A stretch of 64,000 nt of DNA from NCBI GenBank assembly GCA_030435675.1, contig CM059625.1, positions 18,290,001-18,354,000 on the forward strand, written 5' to 3'. Below are positions 46,523 through 59,000 of this stretch, in pieces. This DNA comes from Steinernema hermaphroditum (taxonomy: Eukaryota; Nematoda; Chromadorea; Rhabditida; Steinernematidae). Position numbers and translations under genes: made by a program. Under the pieces are notes generated by a model that was given only the letters and a program-made list of their open reading frames with translations, did not search any database and was not told the DNA's origin. Positions within the stretch are counted from its first letter, which is position 1. Each line of letters opens with the position of its first letter.

Positions 46523-47270
46523 TTAATTAACCCTTTGGAGAATTGACGGGGTTTCTCCATAGTCATTCTCCAAATTCCAGTGACTAAAATCTTGACGCTC
46601 CTGGCGCATTCTGTATGCCGGAACTCCAAATTTCAAAGCGAAAAACAGAAGAAACGTTCCGACGATTAGCACAGACTAAAGCAATTAAAGTTAAATACAG
46701 ACACAGATTCAACATGATGCAGCGCTCAAACACTCACTTCGATGATAGAAATGGTTAACGCAACGTGGCTTTCTTCGAACACGCTAGTCACAACCATACC
46801 GGTTACTTTCACAAGTTGAAGTGCTTTTGAACTCTTGGTCACGCCGGTCAGATTAACAACCTTCTCGAGCAGTTCATCGCCTGGCTTCAAGTAAAATACC
46901 CCGCGATAAGTTCTATCGCTCTTATGCAAGGTCAACGTAACCTCGTATCCTTCGTCCTCAGAAGATTCGCCTATGAATTGTGGTGGTATCTAAACGGAAC
47001 ATCAAAACTAAACAAGAACTAAGTTTGTGTTCCGACCTGTACAATGATCACAACGTGACTTGGATGAGTTGAATTGGTATGTTTGTCGACCGGATAACAG
47101 CTGTTTTGATCAGCTGCGATTGGAAGTTTCGAGGGACTGATTTCAATTGTCTTGATATCAGTGCAATTTGAATTTTCAATGATAAGCTTGGGAACAAAAA
47201 TGGAGCGCTGACTAAGCGCGAAAACCATAGAGAGAGAAGCAAAACTAAGCAGAGCTATTTTAATTAGCAT
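46523..47270 (-). CDS. Orphan type I membrane protein
   Basis: Not recognised. It has an N-terminal signal peptide (MLIKIALLSFASLSMVFALS) and a lumenal or extracellular domain with two cysteines (NSNCTD and NSCYPVD) and several NxS/T sites (NCT, NST, NLT). One membrane helix follows (VLIVGTFLLFFALKFGVPAY), then a tail of about 35 residues with aromatic and acidic residues (SHWNLENDYGETPS). Three exons: about 47039-47270, about 46736-46989, 46523 to about 46675, in phase. About 210 residues. The topology resembles small ER or Golgi membrane proteins. A role cannot be inferred from neighbours. Confidence 0.65.
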
Positions 47271-48822
47271 AGCGAATACCTAAAATTCTGTAAATTAGTA
47301 AGTACATTTCTTATATTTCCTGTACTGTAAGTGTACAATTCCGCGAAAATACAAAAACTTTTAATATGAATACAAAAAGCTACTGAGAAGCCGCAAATTG
47401 TCAATGGTGTGAAGGAGAATCAGAAGGATGTCTCAGAAAATCAATAAAAACGACGTATCATTATTGTGTAAAGTTTTTCGCTTCAATTGGATAATTCGCG
47501 ACCTCATCGATAAGCTATCTGCTAAGAATTTTGCAAAAACAGAGAAACGAGAAACGAATCTAAATCGATATCGACGGGACGTTCGAATACGCATTTACAA
47601 AAATGACGCATACGACCGAAAATGAGGAAGTGAGAGTGGGCTGGAAGAGCGATGACAAACAGAAGTAAACAACCACTATGGACCCTTCTCAGTGAACGGC
47701 TGCTTGTGGGGACGCGTTTCGAACACAAGCGACGTGTGATTTAATCGGGTATCTGTAAGTAGAATTTTTAAATAAACCACAGGAAATTTACCGATTAGCT
47801 AACAGCTAAATTTCTGAAATAAAATGTCTTTGGACATCTTTTTTGGAATGCAAGACCCATATGTAAGCTAAATAGTTCACGATAGTGTCAGTTTCACTGC
47901 GCGAAGTCCTGTAATGTCGTTATTTATAGACGAGTACAGATGACTGTAAGATAGAGCAAAGGGAGTGTTATATAAACAACAGACAGGAATGTTCTCAAAA
48001 CAAAAAACTCTCAAATTCGGGAGTCATTATGGAGGTCAACTTGGAAACATACGGTGTGTGGTACAGTTATAGTGGTACAGTTCACGATTTTTTGGGGAAT
48101 CGCCATCAGTAATTGAGCCTCCTTGGTCGTTGTTACTGCCGTTGCGCTAGTTTCTTCTTCGTGATCTTGTCTCGCCATCTGGGCCGTAGCCTTCCAGTGG
48201 GATGCGTCATTGGTGGTCGCCGTTCTTCGAGCTCGTCAACCACTTCTCAGGCATTTCATGTGCGATCTTACAGGCATATTCCATTTCCTTAACGTCGCTT
48301 ATTCACTGTCACCTTTCAGCTTCGTATCTCTTTAACCACTTGTTTGTCCTTCTGTCCAGGATCCTTACGCGGAGCATTCGCCATTCCATTCAACGCTGGT
48401 TTGGATTTGTTAATTTTGTAATATGTGACAACGTAGTGGTAGTTCAGCAGGTGAATTCCTAACGATATATATTGTTGAACGCATTCACCCTCTACCACAC
48501 ATTTAATACTATAGGCACATCACTTCCCAGTTTGCAATCTCCAGGTACCACAATAGGGAAATATGGATCATCAAAGCCAAATAGTTCTAGAAAATAAGGG
48601 AGAATGCAAAGGACAAGCGGTAAATCATAATATAGTGTGAGGGTTAACTGTACGTTTACTTGCATCGTTGTGTCTGATTCACTGGAAGATTTATGTTGTT
48701 TCAAAATAGATGGTTAGTGGCTTATAGTTTCATGTTATTACTCATCTTTATAGCATAAGGATCGAAGCCATTTGGGCAGCAAAGTAGGCGATATTGGCGG
48801 AAATAACACAAACGCAAGATAA
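47271..48822. other. Intergenic, mostly degraded repeat
   Basis: 47905-48700 carries scattered blocks of the mariner-ended repeat; the rest holds nothing I can name. Confidence 0.5.
47905..48700 (+). repeat. Degenerate mariner-ended repeat copy M6
   Basis: TCGTTATTTATAGACGAGTACAG (47918) and GTCATTATGGAGGTCAACTTG (48023) match M4 and M5. CAATCTCCAGGTACCA (48535) and AAATCATAATATAGTGTGAGG (48622) match the right half. Both termini are eroded. Its internal order agrees with M4 and M2. Confidence 0.4.
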
Positions 48823-49647
48823 TTAACAGTAATTTACAATAAAGGTTCGTAGGGATGTTGGAAGATTGAATTCAGAATCGGCAATCAACGAACTGTAGAA
48901 TTCGTCCAAGAATGGTCCATGTGTACTGAGATCCTCCAACATTCGTACAAGTGGCCAGAAGGCTGGGTGACGCAGCAATCGACGTTCGTTGCTGAATAAT
49001 GGTGTTCCATTTTGGGTAAACATCAATACCTGATCATATCCCTCAACTGTGGCCGGCTGTCCCCCAGTGGTACAAGTAATTGCCACTGTAGCTCCTTGGC
49101 TATGAGTGTTTCCAAAGCTGACATCACTATAATCGAACCGGTACTGGTCACTTTGATCAACTGCGCTGACGGGATAGAGAATGAGATCGGAGCACCGCGC
49201 ATTCACAAATGCTGAAAAGAACGTATAAGCTTATTATACTTTTTATTTATCGAAAAGTAAGTTGTAAAGGTTGGTCAAGGGATATATGTCCGCCAAATAA
49301 CGCGTAGTGAAAATAGATGCACGGTTGGGTGATAATTGCGTTGACCCAGTTAACTCGTACTTTCATGACACACGTATTTCCAACATAGAAGGAGGAGGCG
49401 AAATGTTTGGAAGATATGAAAATCGCTTAGTTCAATGCTTTTTTCATGTGCGCGAGATTCAAATTAATTCCGGGCATTTCAATCACTGACCAGTGTGCCT
49501 TCATTTACTGCATTTTAAAAACACATGCAGAATATTAGGGAAACGCTAAACGATACCTGGATCTTGACTCGGAATAAATCCTGGTGGAGCACAGCCGCAA
49601 ATTTCACCAATGAAGAAAAAAAATAAAAGCACATGAAGTGCGATCAT
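48823..49647 (-). CDS. Orphan small secreted protein
   Basis: Not recognised. Exon 1 (about 49555-49647) encodes a strong signal peptide, MIALHVLLFFFFIGEICGCA, then PPGFIPSQDP. Exon 2 (48823 to about 49212) follows a TTTTCAG acceptor and joins in phase 1. The mature part, about 150 residues, has few cysteines (ARCSD, ITCTTG, final NYC) and a beta-like stretch QPATVEGYDQVLMFTQNGTP. Genes on both sides in the same strand are also secreted or membrane proteins, but no homology links them. Excretory-secretory or cuticle roles are only guesses. Confidence 0.6.
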
Positions 49648-50842
49648 TTCCAAATATAGTGAAGCAGACTTGAGCGAGAGCTTACCTGAAGGCAAAACCA
49701 ACTTAACGTAAGTATATAGAAGTGCCAAGAAACAACAGTACGGAAGGATTAAATATCTATGACACAGAGTTATATTCAACCCCTGATGTCGCACAGTGGA
49801 ACAAAACCCGCAAGTAGTGAGGGATAGACGAATAATTAAACTCAACTCAAACCCTACCGCGCGCACCGTTGTCACCGTCCGAATATAATGATCGTGACCG
49901 CCCATTATACCTGACTGAGTGACTGCGTGACTATTCGCACAGGAAAAGCGACATACTGCTGTTTGAAACTGGATATTCGCTTTTCACGTTGCGGTGATGA
50001 CCGGTCCATGGACAAGTAGCAATACAACTAATAGTGAGTCGCTTTAGGATTACCTACCTATCACTAAACTGCGCAGCACAGCAACAATACGAACACGAAC
50101 ACTCACTATTGGATCACACGGAAAGTAGGAGTAAAGCAGGAGAGCCAGAAAAGAGAACCGCGGCGGAAGAGGATCATTTCAATCATTTCGAAAGCACGTT
50201 GCCTAGCAAATTTGTGGCGAGCCACTTCAGGATGGCAACGATGACAGGCATAGTGGGAATGTACTGACGAGAAAGAGTAATCAAACCCGATAATATTTTA
50301 GCTATACAGACGTTATTATTTTCGAGATAAGGGCCGAGTCTCGGTGAAAGACCGAGTCTCCAAGATTTTGACTAAAGATCGATGAAGTTGGGTCTCGCAA
50401 AGATGAGTATAGACATTTCTCGGTCGCGTTTTTGTCATTTTTATTTTTGAGATACGCATGTTTCCACATTTACACCAAGGACAATTTTGACTTCTGACCT
50501 TTTGGGAATTTCCGGCCCAAAACTCGGTTATGATCGCATCTAGCATCAGAAAAGCTTTCTTCGTCGACCGAAAAGATCCATGGTTAAAATTCGGCGACTT
50601 TTTCACAATTATAACGTCTCTTAAAACATTGAAACCAATCAAAAAGCAACTGCGCTTGTTAAGGCAAGCATTTGGCGACTGAGTGAGTGCAGCGTTCAAT
50701 ATTCTACTCAGTTTTAAGTTTTGGTTTTGCGCATCCTTGATTGACACTAGAACCGACTCGGAACGGTTGTGTCCTCTTTTTACAACGAATAGTTATATCG
50801 GACATTTGACCATATGTACAGACATTTCTATTCTAATCACAA
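49648..50842. other. Intergenic, no gene seen
   Basis: A 143-codon minus-strand frame (50316-50747) has no resemblance or splice context that I trust. Near 50333-50375 CCGAGTCTC is repeated around a short hairpin. Confidence 0.45.
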
Positions 50843-52802
50843 TTAATCGTAGTCGTCGGCGATATTGAGGAATGTTCCAATGGTTGGAAAATGAAGCGTA
50901 CTGTAACCGTCTGTTCCACCGACGCCTGCTGCTGGAACAGCCCAATGCCTTCCCCAGTTTACTTGTCCGTTAAGCCAATCTGCCGTCACGGAATCTGGAT
51001 GATAGTACCATTTGTTAGCATGATCGCGATTGTGCGGGTTATCGGGATTTGGTTCCCAGAGACCTAAAATGACATGAATTGCAAAAATCGAACTTCGAGA
51101 CATCGTACCTGGCTTCGTAAATGGCGATCGTGACCTTGGTCTATGGAAAACACCTTGACTATCAGTTAACCCATCGAATTGATGGTATCCATTTGATCCG
51201 CCGGATCTAGGATCTAGTACGGGGAAATTTCCTTGAAAAGCTTTAGGTCGTATTGGAGAATCAACACGTCCTCGCTGGGGTACAAATCCTTCTTCCAATT
51301 TACTGCGTGAAGAAGCTCCGGATGCGCGCGCGCGACCACTACGTGCAGCTGAATTTGATATCTTTCCATGTTCATCTTGCGCAGGTCGGTTATCGATGCT
51401 CCATGCTGAGAGAAAATTACCATCGGCCTGTGTTTGCGACCCGGAAGCTCGTGCTCTCGGTTCATAAATCTCCTTTTTAGAAGTCCCAGCTGCGCGGGCG
51501 AGGGCTCGCAGTGGTCCTCCGAGGCCACCAAATCCGCCTGCTCCTGCCCCTCCAACAGGTCCAACTGGTGGAGGAGCACCGTTAGCTGGCAAGGGTCCCG
51601 CTAAATAGAGTTTTGTGAAAGGTAAGCGCCTTCCGTCCTCTTACCAATTTTCTTTCCCTTTTCAGCTTTTGAGTATATGAACTGCGATGCATAATGGTAG
51701 CGTTCGTACTTTGGACATCCATTGTACCACAGACGACAAGTACTCAGAAACAGCGGAATCGGCGGCGGGTTGCAGAATTTTTGGACAATTGGGTAGAGGA
51801 AATCACACTTGCATTCTGCTGTACAATGTCGATGCTCCCGGATATCGCAGTCTGGTGTACACGGTATTGCGAACTTTTTCTACAATAAGTTTCGGAAACA
51901 TTTCAAATGCAACACTCATGTTTTTAACTAACCGGAGGAGCGGATGGGTCAGGAAATCCATCAGTTTGTTGCTGTTGCGGTCGCCGTTGCGAAGACGCAC
52001 TGAAGGGATTAGTCGGTTTCCCGATAGGCGCAGATAGCTCTTCAGACCTAAACAGAATATCATCAGCATGGTGCCATGGAAGCTCTCAAAGTTATTACGT
52101 TTGGCTCGCCTTTTCTGGGCAATTAATTTCGTACGATGGACAAAATTTGTAAAGCACTTCGCGGAGTCTTGGTGGTCGATCAGGCTCTCCTTGGCAGTAG
52201 TACCGGTAGTTTTCTTGATATTTCACGCAGTATTCATCTATTCTGGAACCGGCATCGGTGTTGTCAATAGATCTCACAAATGATCCACCGCCTTTGTGTT
52301 GATTATTTATAAAACCCTTGTCATCTTCGTCTTCATCGGCGAATTCAACCTAAACCGTCCGATTTTAGATAATGTTATTCGAATTTTTTTGAATGCAACT
52401 AAAGCAAAAATCTAATTTTGAGACTTACCAGATCTTGGTCCTTCCTAACCTGCTCAACAAAGGGATTTCCGGGGACCTTAGCAATCTGGGCCGCTAACGC
52501 CCTCAAATGAAGCATCTGAGATCTATTCAGATTTTGCGAAGACTGCGAGGCTGCTTGACTATGAACGACCGTCTTGTTTTCTGTCGAGCTTCCTGTACCA
52601 ATTAGTGGAGATTCATCTCCTGGACGTGTTGCAGCGCACATATTCAATTTTGGATTCCTTTTGCATGCAACTTCAACTACATTCGAAAGACTAGCACCTA
52701 AATTTCCCGATTTCACTGTAGGAGCTTTCCAAAAAAAAACTCACCATGAGCTACGCAAAACAATGGAATAACTAGGGACAGGATAGGTTTTAATCTAACC
52801 AT
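50843..52802 (-). CDS. Orphan secreted cysteine-rich protein with Gly/Pro-rich region
   Basis: Family not recognised. Exon 1 is a signal peptide (MVRLKPILSLVIPLFCVAHG, to 52802). Exons then give a cysteine-bearing linker (VACKRNPKLNMC), an acidic stretch, and a module EYCVKYQENYRYYCQGE...FCPSYEINCP (about 52110-52250). A Pro/Gln segment follows. A dense Cys module comes next (IPCTPDCDIREHRHCTAECK then CDFLYP, CNPP, CRLWYNGCPKYERYHY; about 51660-51885). After it comes a low-complexity Gly/Ala/Pro region (GGAGAGGFGGLGG, about 51530) with many Arg-Ala-Arg-Ala runs. The last exon is Trp/Tyr-rich (KWYYHPDS, NWGRHWAVPA), ending NIADDYD. Spaced paired cysteines suggest an extracellular-matrix or cuticle component. 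Confidence 0.75.
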
Positions 52803-54696
52803 TGCTGTCGCTGACCTGAATTAAATCGATATTAAGCAAACGTAACCCAGAAGATGTAAAAAGAAAATATTTGATTAGGTAACGCATTGCCCATGGGGAT
52901 GCGAAAGTACTCTGAAGGTCCGATAGGTGGAAATCGGGTATTTATGCTTCGGAAAAATTTCAAGTTTAGCGCGGGGATGACAAACGCAGGAGGAGGCACT
53001 CGCTAATAACCTGATTAGCTTTGCTTCGCTTCGATTGCGAAACAACGCCCAATGAAGAAGCTTTAAAAATTGTTGACAGGTAGGTGAATCTGAATCACGT
53101 GCGAATGGAAAGGTCGACAGGTGCTGAAAAGGGAATTAACGCAAGGGAATTAACTCAGGCACTGCTGATTTCATGTGTTTGCAAAATATGATTTGTTAAC
53201 AGCCTTTCTAAGTTAATGGTAATTAGAATATGACTATGATTTGGATTATCCACAGCATTTCCGTAAACGTCGATTATTCTGTAGCATTGCAATTCTGTAG
53301 TCCAGATAAAGGATTTTGCAAATGTTTGTGTCAAATGTCAAACGGACATAATGTCGAGTTGCAAGATTTTCCATGATACTTATTGTGATTTCCATAAATA
53401 AGCCCCGAGTATAGCTGCTAGCCAACGATTCCCAGTTCAACGTTGTCTCGTAAGTCGTGCAAAAGATCAACACCACAAAATTTCGCTTTGATCAACACAG
53501 GTTGTTCCTCTTGCAGTGGCGCAACGCACGGTATATCTTTTCGTCCGCTTCTTCCGCCGCACCCGCGCCATTATGGAGCAGTCAACACTGCTGAATTCAC
53601 TGCAACGTGTTTGAGTAACCATCGACCGTCGGCTACCCAGTTGCGCACATTTGCCCCCTGGGCAAATGGCGCTTTCTGTCTGCTTGGTTCGAAGTCGACG
53701 AAAAAGCAGATATAGAACAGAGGCTAAGTGCATCGAATACTCATACTTGCACATTAAAATTAAAAGGATTTACAAACGTCCTAATATACTGGGACACCAT
53801 TTTAATACAATGTTAATACATAGGACATCGATCATAAAGTTAGAAATTTTTGCTTTTAGTTCGTTTTGCAACTAATCGTCATGAGGTCGCATCTTAAGTT
53901 TCGGAATAAATCTTTTATCAGGGTATCAAGGTGCGCCATTCGATTGTTTGTATGGCAGGATTCTTTCTTCGCTAAATTTAGTACATGAACTGAGTTGCTT
54001 TCGTCTTTTCGAAACTTGTAATTGTAACAATTTTCTAAGCCAAGTCTGAACTTCACTGCCCGACATAAACCGCGCGCGGCATAAAATGCTGGTTATACTA
54101 TGCCGCAGAGTATAACAAACCCTTTGCACCACACGCGCGGCATAACTTTTTACCGTACCCTTCTCTTGGCGCCTCAGGTGTCTCGTGTTGTGGTAGCTAG
54201 TGAACCTGGTTGGGAACGGCGTGCAAGGTTCGTTTTGGCTTGTCTACATTTACTTGTTTACTTTTCAGCATTTAGCACACTGGAACTAAACAAACCTCTA
54301 TGCACATATAGTATGTCATTACCAGAAAACTGAACTGAGACTCTTTTTATTTTCAGGCTCGAAAGAGTTCCGCACTCCGCGTTATCGTTTGTCTCTGATA
54401 TCGAGGTCGCGTAGTTCGCTTGAGTCGCACATCTGACATGATGATTTTTGTAGACAACAATTGTTATCTATGCTTCAAATGCCGCGAAACGCGCCTGACT
54501 CGCGAGTTACGATTGTAAACAAGGAAGCGTGACCAGGAGCTTGATAATAAATGGAACGTTATGATGACAGAAGAGACGACGTCATTTGCAGTAATATTGG
54601 CGCCGTCGGGTATCACAGGCGAAAATAAATGAGCACAATAAAGATCCATTGTTGTTTATACAAGCCACAAAACTGAACCTCACAGTGTAAACCATA
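52803..54696. other. Intergenic, no gene seen
   Basis: Only weak frames. A cluster of dyads with two GCGCGGCATAA copies lies at 54074-54145. The rest has no supported feature. Confidence 0.5.
54074..54145. repeat. Overlapping dyads and direct repeat of GCGCGGCATAA
   Basis: GCGGCATA (54076-54083) pairs with TATGCCGC (54099-54106), and GTTATACT (54092-54099) pairs with AGTATAAC (54109-54116), so two hairpins share sequence. GCGCGGCATAA occurs again at about 54135. A regulatory or transposon-end role is possible. Confidence 0.4.
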
Positions 54697-56005
54697 TACC
54701 GGGTGGGGCATGAATACTGTAAGTGGAAAGACCGCTGATAACTTTTCATTTACAACAAGGAAACAAAGTGAATTCATAACTGTAAAATTCTGCACAACAT
54801 ACTTGAATTCTGTTCAAAATGCCCTCCTTGACAGTTTGATTAAGGCGTTCAGACGCTTCTCGAAATTCTTCAGGATTTCCGCGGTGATTTTTGGCATGAT
54901 TTCCTTTCAAGCGGTCTTCAGAGAGCGCTCCAGGGAATTCACACTGGCGTGACTTGTAGCGCATACATTTGGCTCTAGGACTGACCAAATAGCGCAGTCG
55001 AGAGGATTGAGGACCGGAGAGTGCCGCAGCCAAACATCTTTCTTCTTGACCCAACATCCTTCCTTCACATGGTTGGCTGTGACAAGACAAGGGTATCCTT
55101 GGCTCCATGGCCAGGCGTCCAGTCCTGCTGAAACGTCCATGCGGTGTCGAGGGACAGATCTAAGGCCCAGGATTTCACCACGCCGTTCAGAACCAGGTTT
55201 CGGCAGTTATCGCCATGGCAGGTCACCTTTTTTTCATTGGCGTCGAAGAAAACGAGCTCTACGTTCCCAAGTCCAGAAACCTCGGCCCAAACCATGATGG
55301 ACTTTGGGAAATGGCTCTTTTCGTTGCTGACATTGCGGGTAGAGCCTCTCGGAGGACGTTCACGGTGATCCCGAGTGTTTCGTACCGGATCAACGATGAA
55401 AATCTTCTCATCCGAGAACAGGATTTTCTGGATGCTCCCTCCGCGGACTTCGACCTTTATCTTCCGACACTTGAACTGTCTTGTGGCCTTCATTTGATCG
55501 TCCAAGAGCTAGCTGTATGCCATCTTGTAGGAGTCGAGTCCGCGATTTTCTTTCATAAATTTTCTCTGCGATCCCTCAATGACTCCCTGTTATTCGACCA
55601 GTTTTCGTATGGATATGGCCAGATTCTGATCTTGTTCCAGATGGCTTCTGTGGTCCTTGCTGTTTTGGACTGTTCTCGGTCTTCCACTTATTTGGCAAAC
55701 CGTGATTCCTCCTGTCTCTTGAAAGAGTTTGACAAAACTCTGGACTTAAAAAAATGGAATTTCCTTAACTTTTCAATTTCCGGAATCGGCAGTCCACACT
55801 TTTAATCAGCGATGGTAGCAAAACGGTCCTTTTGGGACACCATTTTGTCGAAGGGGCAAGGAAGAAAATAACAGGGGAAACAGCAATCCTAGATCAAGAA
55901 AGGACGAGGAACACGAATATAACAACACAAGTGGTATAAAAAGACGAAAAAGCAGGACAAATTGAAAAGTTTGACCCATTTACAGTATTTATGCCCCACC
56001 CGGTA
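54697..56005 (-). mobile_element. Degenerate Tc1/mariner-superfamily transposon
   Basis: Terminal inverted repeats of 24 bp, TACCGGGTGGGGCATGAA... at 54697 and its inverse ending at 56005, with 23 of 24 positions matching. TA sits at each end, the expected target duplication, so the element proper is about 54699-56003. The minus strand codes a broken transposase over 54910-55840. Pieces include MVSQKDRFATIAD near 55840, ILFSDEKIFIVDP (about 55405), FQQDWTPGHGAKDTL (about 55095) and LNPLDCAIWSVLEP (about 54990). Stops and frame changes separate them. Plus-strand open frames of up to 196 codons here are only antisense shadows. Confidence 0.9.
54910..55842 (-). pseudogene. Tc1/mariner transposase remnant
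   Basis: The DDE-type catalytic core is visible in pieces: first Asp in LFSDEKIF, second in QQDWTPGH, and the C-terminal SPVLNPLDCAIWSVLE where the third acidic residue is expected. The reading frame changes at least twice and several in-frame stops occur in the N-terminal DNA-binding part, so no active enzyme can be made. The span follows the surviving matches only. Confidence 0.85.
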
Positions 56006-56061
56006 ATTAGAATAGTCTCATATCAAATCATATATTTATGCAACAATAAAATTTGTTTAAA

Positions 56062-59000
56062 TCACAATTCTGTCGACTGTAAACTGTCAATCAGCTGCCG
56101 CGGATATTGCACTTCGTCCACTACAGCATCACCAGATTTCCGATTTCTTTCTTCTTTCCAAGCTGTTCGTGGATCAACACACGCTGATGGCTGATTTTCT
56201 CTTTTTAGGGCGGGTGCTATTGTCTTTTTTGAACTGTGGTGGTGCCCAGAAAAAGATGATCTCCTTTGAAGCGCGTGCTTAGCACGTCTCTTTGGGCAGC
56301 AAAGAGCGATCGCGGTAACCATAACAATTAGGATGAAGAGAAGTGAGCCCCACGAAAACGCCATAATTTGAGGAACTAGCTGAAATCTAGGGCCTGCAGC
56401 AGCGAGAACGCGAATTTCGTTTAACCCGAAATCGCTTTCCAGGATATTCCGAGCATTGTTCGATGCGTCGCTGGTACTTATGCTCATAGCAGTCAAAACG
56501 TCAGCCACGCTTGCGAGATTGTTGTCCTTATCGAGGAAGTGAAGAAGCAGCTGTGTTTTGTCATGCTTCAAGTTAATTGCGTCGATTACCACTTGCATCG
56601 ATGAAACGTTTGAGAGCAAGCTGTAACGAAGCTGTTGACATATTTACGCACATCCAAAATATTCTTCTGTTTGAACAGACAGCCAATGTAAATCTCAGTA
56701 AACGTGCTGGCCGTCCGCCCATCTGTAAAGTAAGAAGAAAGAAAGCGAATTACCCCGCTATTCGATCTCTCTCGCCTTCTACTTTAAAATTATCAGCATT
56801 CAGCAATACCTCCGCCTGTTCGCAATAACTTAGAACTGATATCTAAACAACTCTCTTAAGATGACAGCGGCAAATAACGTTATATCTTACAACAACAGCT
56901 GTTTCGTCAGTGTGACCGACGCTGTCAACAACTCTAACTCGGAACACATATGTCTTAGCCAAGTCTCCATTAAAATTCATCGACGCTTTTATGTCACCAG
57001 TATGTTCTGAAATTTCAAATGGAGGTTTTTCCAGTGCCTAAATGCGTCTTTTTTTGTAATATGAATGTTCAAAACGACTTACAATTTTATTTGCTCGTAC
57101 AGATGCGCTTATGGAATAACAAAGTCCATTTTCTTCGAGATCTGGATCATCGGCCGATATGGAAGCAATCTTCTCGCCGGGTCTAACAGTACCAATAATC
57201 ATACCCATATGAAATGATCGTTTCTCGAATTTCGGAAAATTATCGTTCTTATCCAATATATTAATAATGATTACATGATCAGCTCTGGTAGGGTTGATAT
57301 TAGGATCAACGCACACGCTATTTTCAGGGCTGCAGTCTTGTGCTCTTATGGATATTTGAATCTGATCGGCATACTCTCTGTCCAACGATTGATTGAGATA
57401 CAGCACAGGTATTCTATCGTTTGGCAGGAAGAAACTGTAAGTCGTAATACTGCTTATTACGTAGCAGATAGTACTGTGTTCGGGCGAACTATCAAAATCA
57501 ACAGCAGCTGGAAATTCACCCACAATGAGTCCCGTTTCACTAACAGCAACGTTTTCTTCAATGTCGAACATGGAGCTCTAAACAAAGAATAGCAAGCATA
57601 AATGTTCCTTGGTATATAGTTTTAAAGATGCACTACTTTAATCACACCTCATAATGCTCACCTGCTGCTGGAAAAATGGACAATTGTCATTTTCGTCAAT
57701 TACTTCAACAACTATCTTCAGTCTAGTACATTGCCCTTTCATATCGCAAACCTCTAATCCGATGTTATATTTCTGTTTTTCTTCGAAATTAAAGGGAACA
57801 TTATGATTCAAACTGCCTCCATTCTCGATAGCAAAGCCTCTCCAGTCCTTAATGGAAAAAAGTAGTGATGTGATTCATTGGGGTTACCTCTCCATCTTCC
57901 TCAGTAAACCTATAATGAAGAGACTTGTCTATTCCTGTAAACAGAGGGGAAACGGTAGCATTTATAGTAAAAAGCTCCTCGAATTTCTTGTTCTAAACAC
58001 ACAAAGTCCGACGTCAAAGTAGTGACAACTACCTCCGGAAACTTATGAGCAGAATTTTCTGTTGGCCAATGGATCACAGGATTTTGTGCAACCCGATCAA
58101 TGAAGGTAATGCAGAAATCTTTTTTTGTTGTTTTTCGAGGTATTCCAGAATCGGTAACCACTGCTTTGGCGCAGATCTTTCCAGGCGATGCTACACTGTC
58201 TTTCATCGTCAGCACTCCTTCCGAATTCACACCAAAAGGATGGTACCCGTCGGCCTCTATAGAATAGGTGAGCGTATCTCCGTCTTCATCTGTAGAGTGC
58301 ATACGATAGATTTCCAAGCCCACAGGAAAGCTTCGGGAAATTGTAATGTTGTCTTCTATCTCTTGCACCTCTGGAGCATGCATATTTACACTTACTACAT
58401 TGACTGTAATTGGAATTTCGACGCTTCGAGTACCGTACAAACTCTTGTTTTCTACGGCGCTAACCGTGAAATTGAATACAGATGATGGAAGCTTTTGAGC
58501 CACAGCCACAGCTGATGATGTTGCATTTATAGTGAAGAAGTGGATGTGGTCAGCAATTGAATACACTAATTGTCTTTGTTGCCGCGATTTGTTGTATTCG
58601 CACAATGGAATTGGTAAGTCGAGTATAGTACCAACTGGAATCGTCTCGTGTACCGTAACCGACAAATTCACTTTGCACATTGGACTAAAATGCAATAATA
58701 TTATGGAACCGACACGCACTTTTCCTACCCGCCGTCTTCAAAGACTTCGGCGGAAACTGTCACTTCTGCAGTGCTACCATCATTGCTCTCAGCAGTTATA
58801 ATTCCTCGAATAACTTTTGGTTTCTCGAAATCGATATCTCGAGCGAGCAGTACTTCTCCACTGCTGGAAATGTTGAATTGACCAGCAGGTTCAGTGGTAA
58901 TGTTGTATTTATAAACATCTCCCATAATTCTAACAGCCATGATCTTCGCGCCGACAGGAGTACTTTTCGCAATTGTAGTGGAATAGTGAAGTTGATCGAA

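Noticed and set aside
50316..50747. 143-codon minus-strand frame
   Set aside because: No domain, no acceptor before its start and no link to neighbours; looks like chance or an unidentified repeat.
51214..51579. 121-codon alternative frame within the secreted cysteine-rich gene
   Set aside because: Out of frame with the spliced product; kept open by the GC-rich low-complexity DNA.
53640..53700. Possible tRNA around GGTTCGAAGTC
   Set aside because: No A box and no paired acceptor stem within 90 bp.
55215..55805. 196-codon plus-strand open frame
   Set aside because: It is antisense to the broken transposase; the minus strand carries LFSDEKIF and QQDWTPGH.
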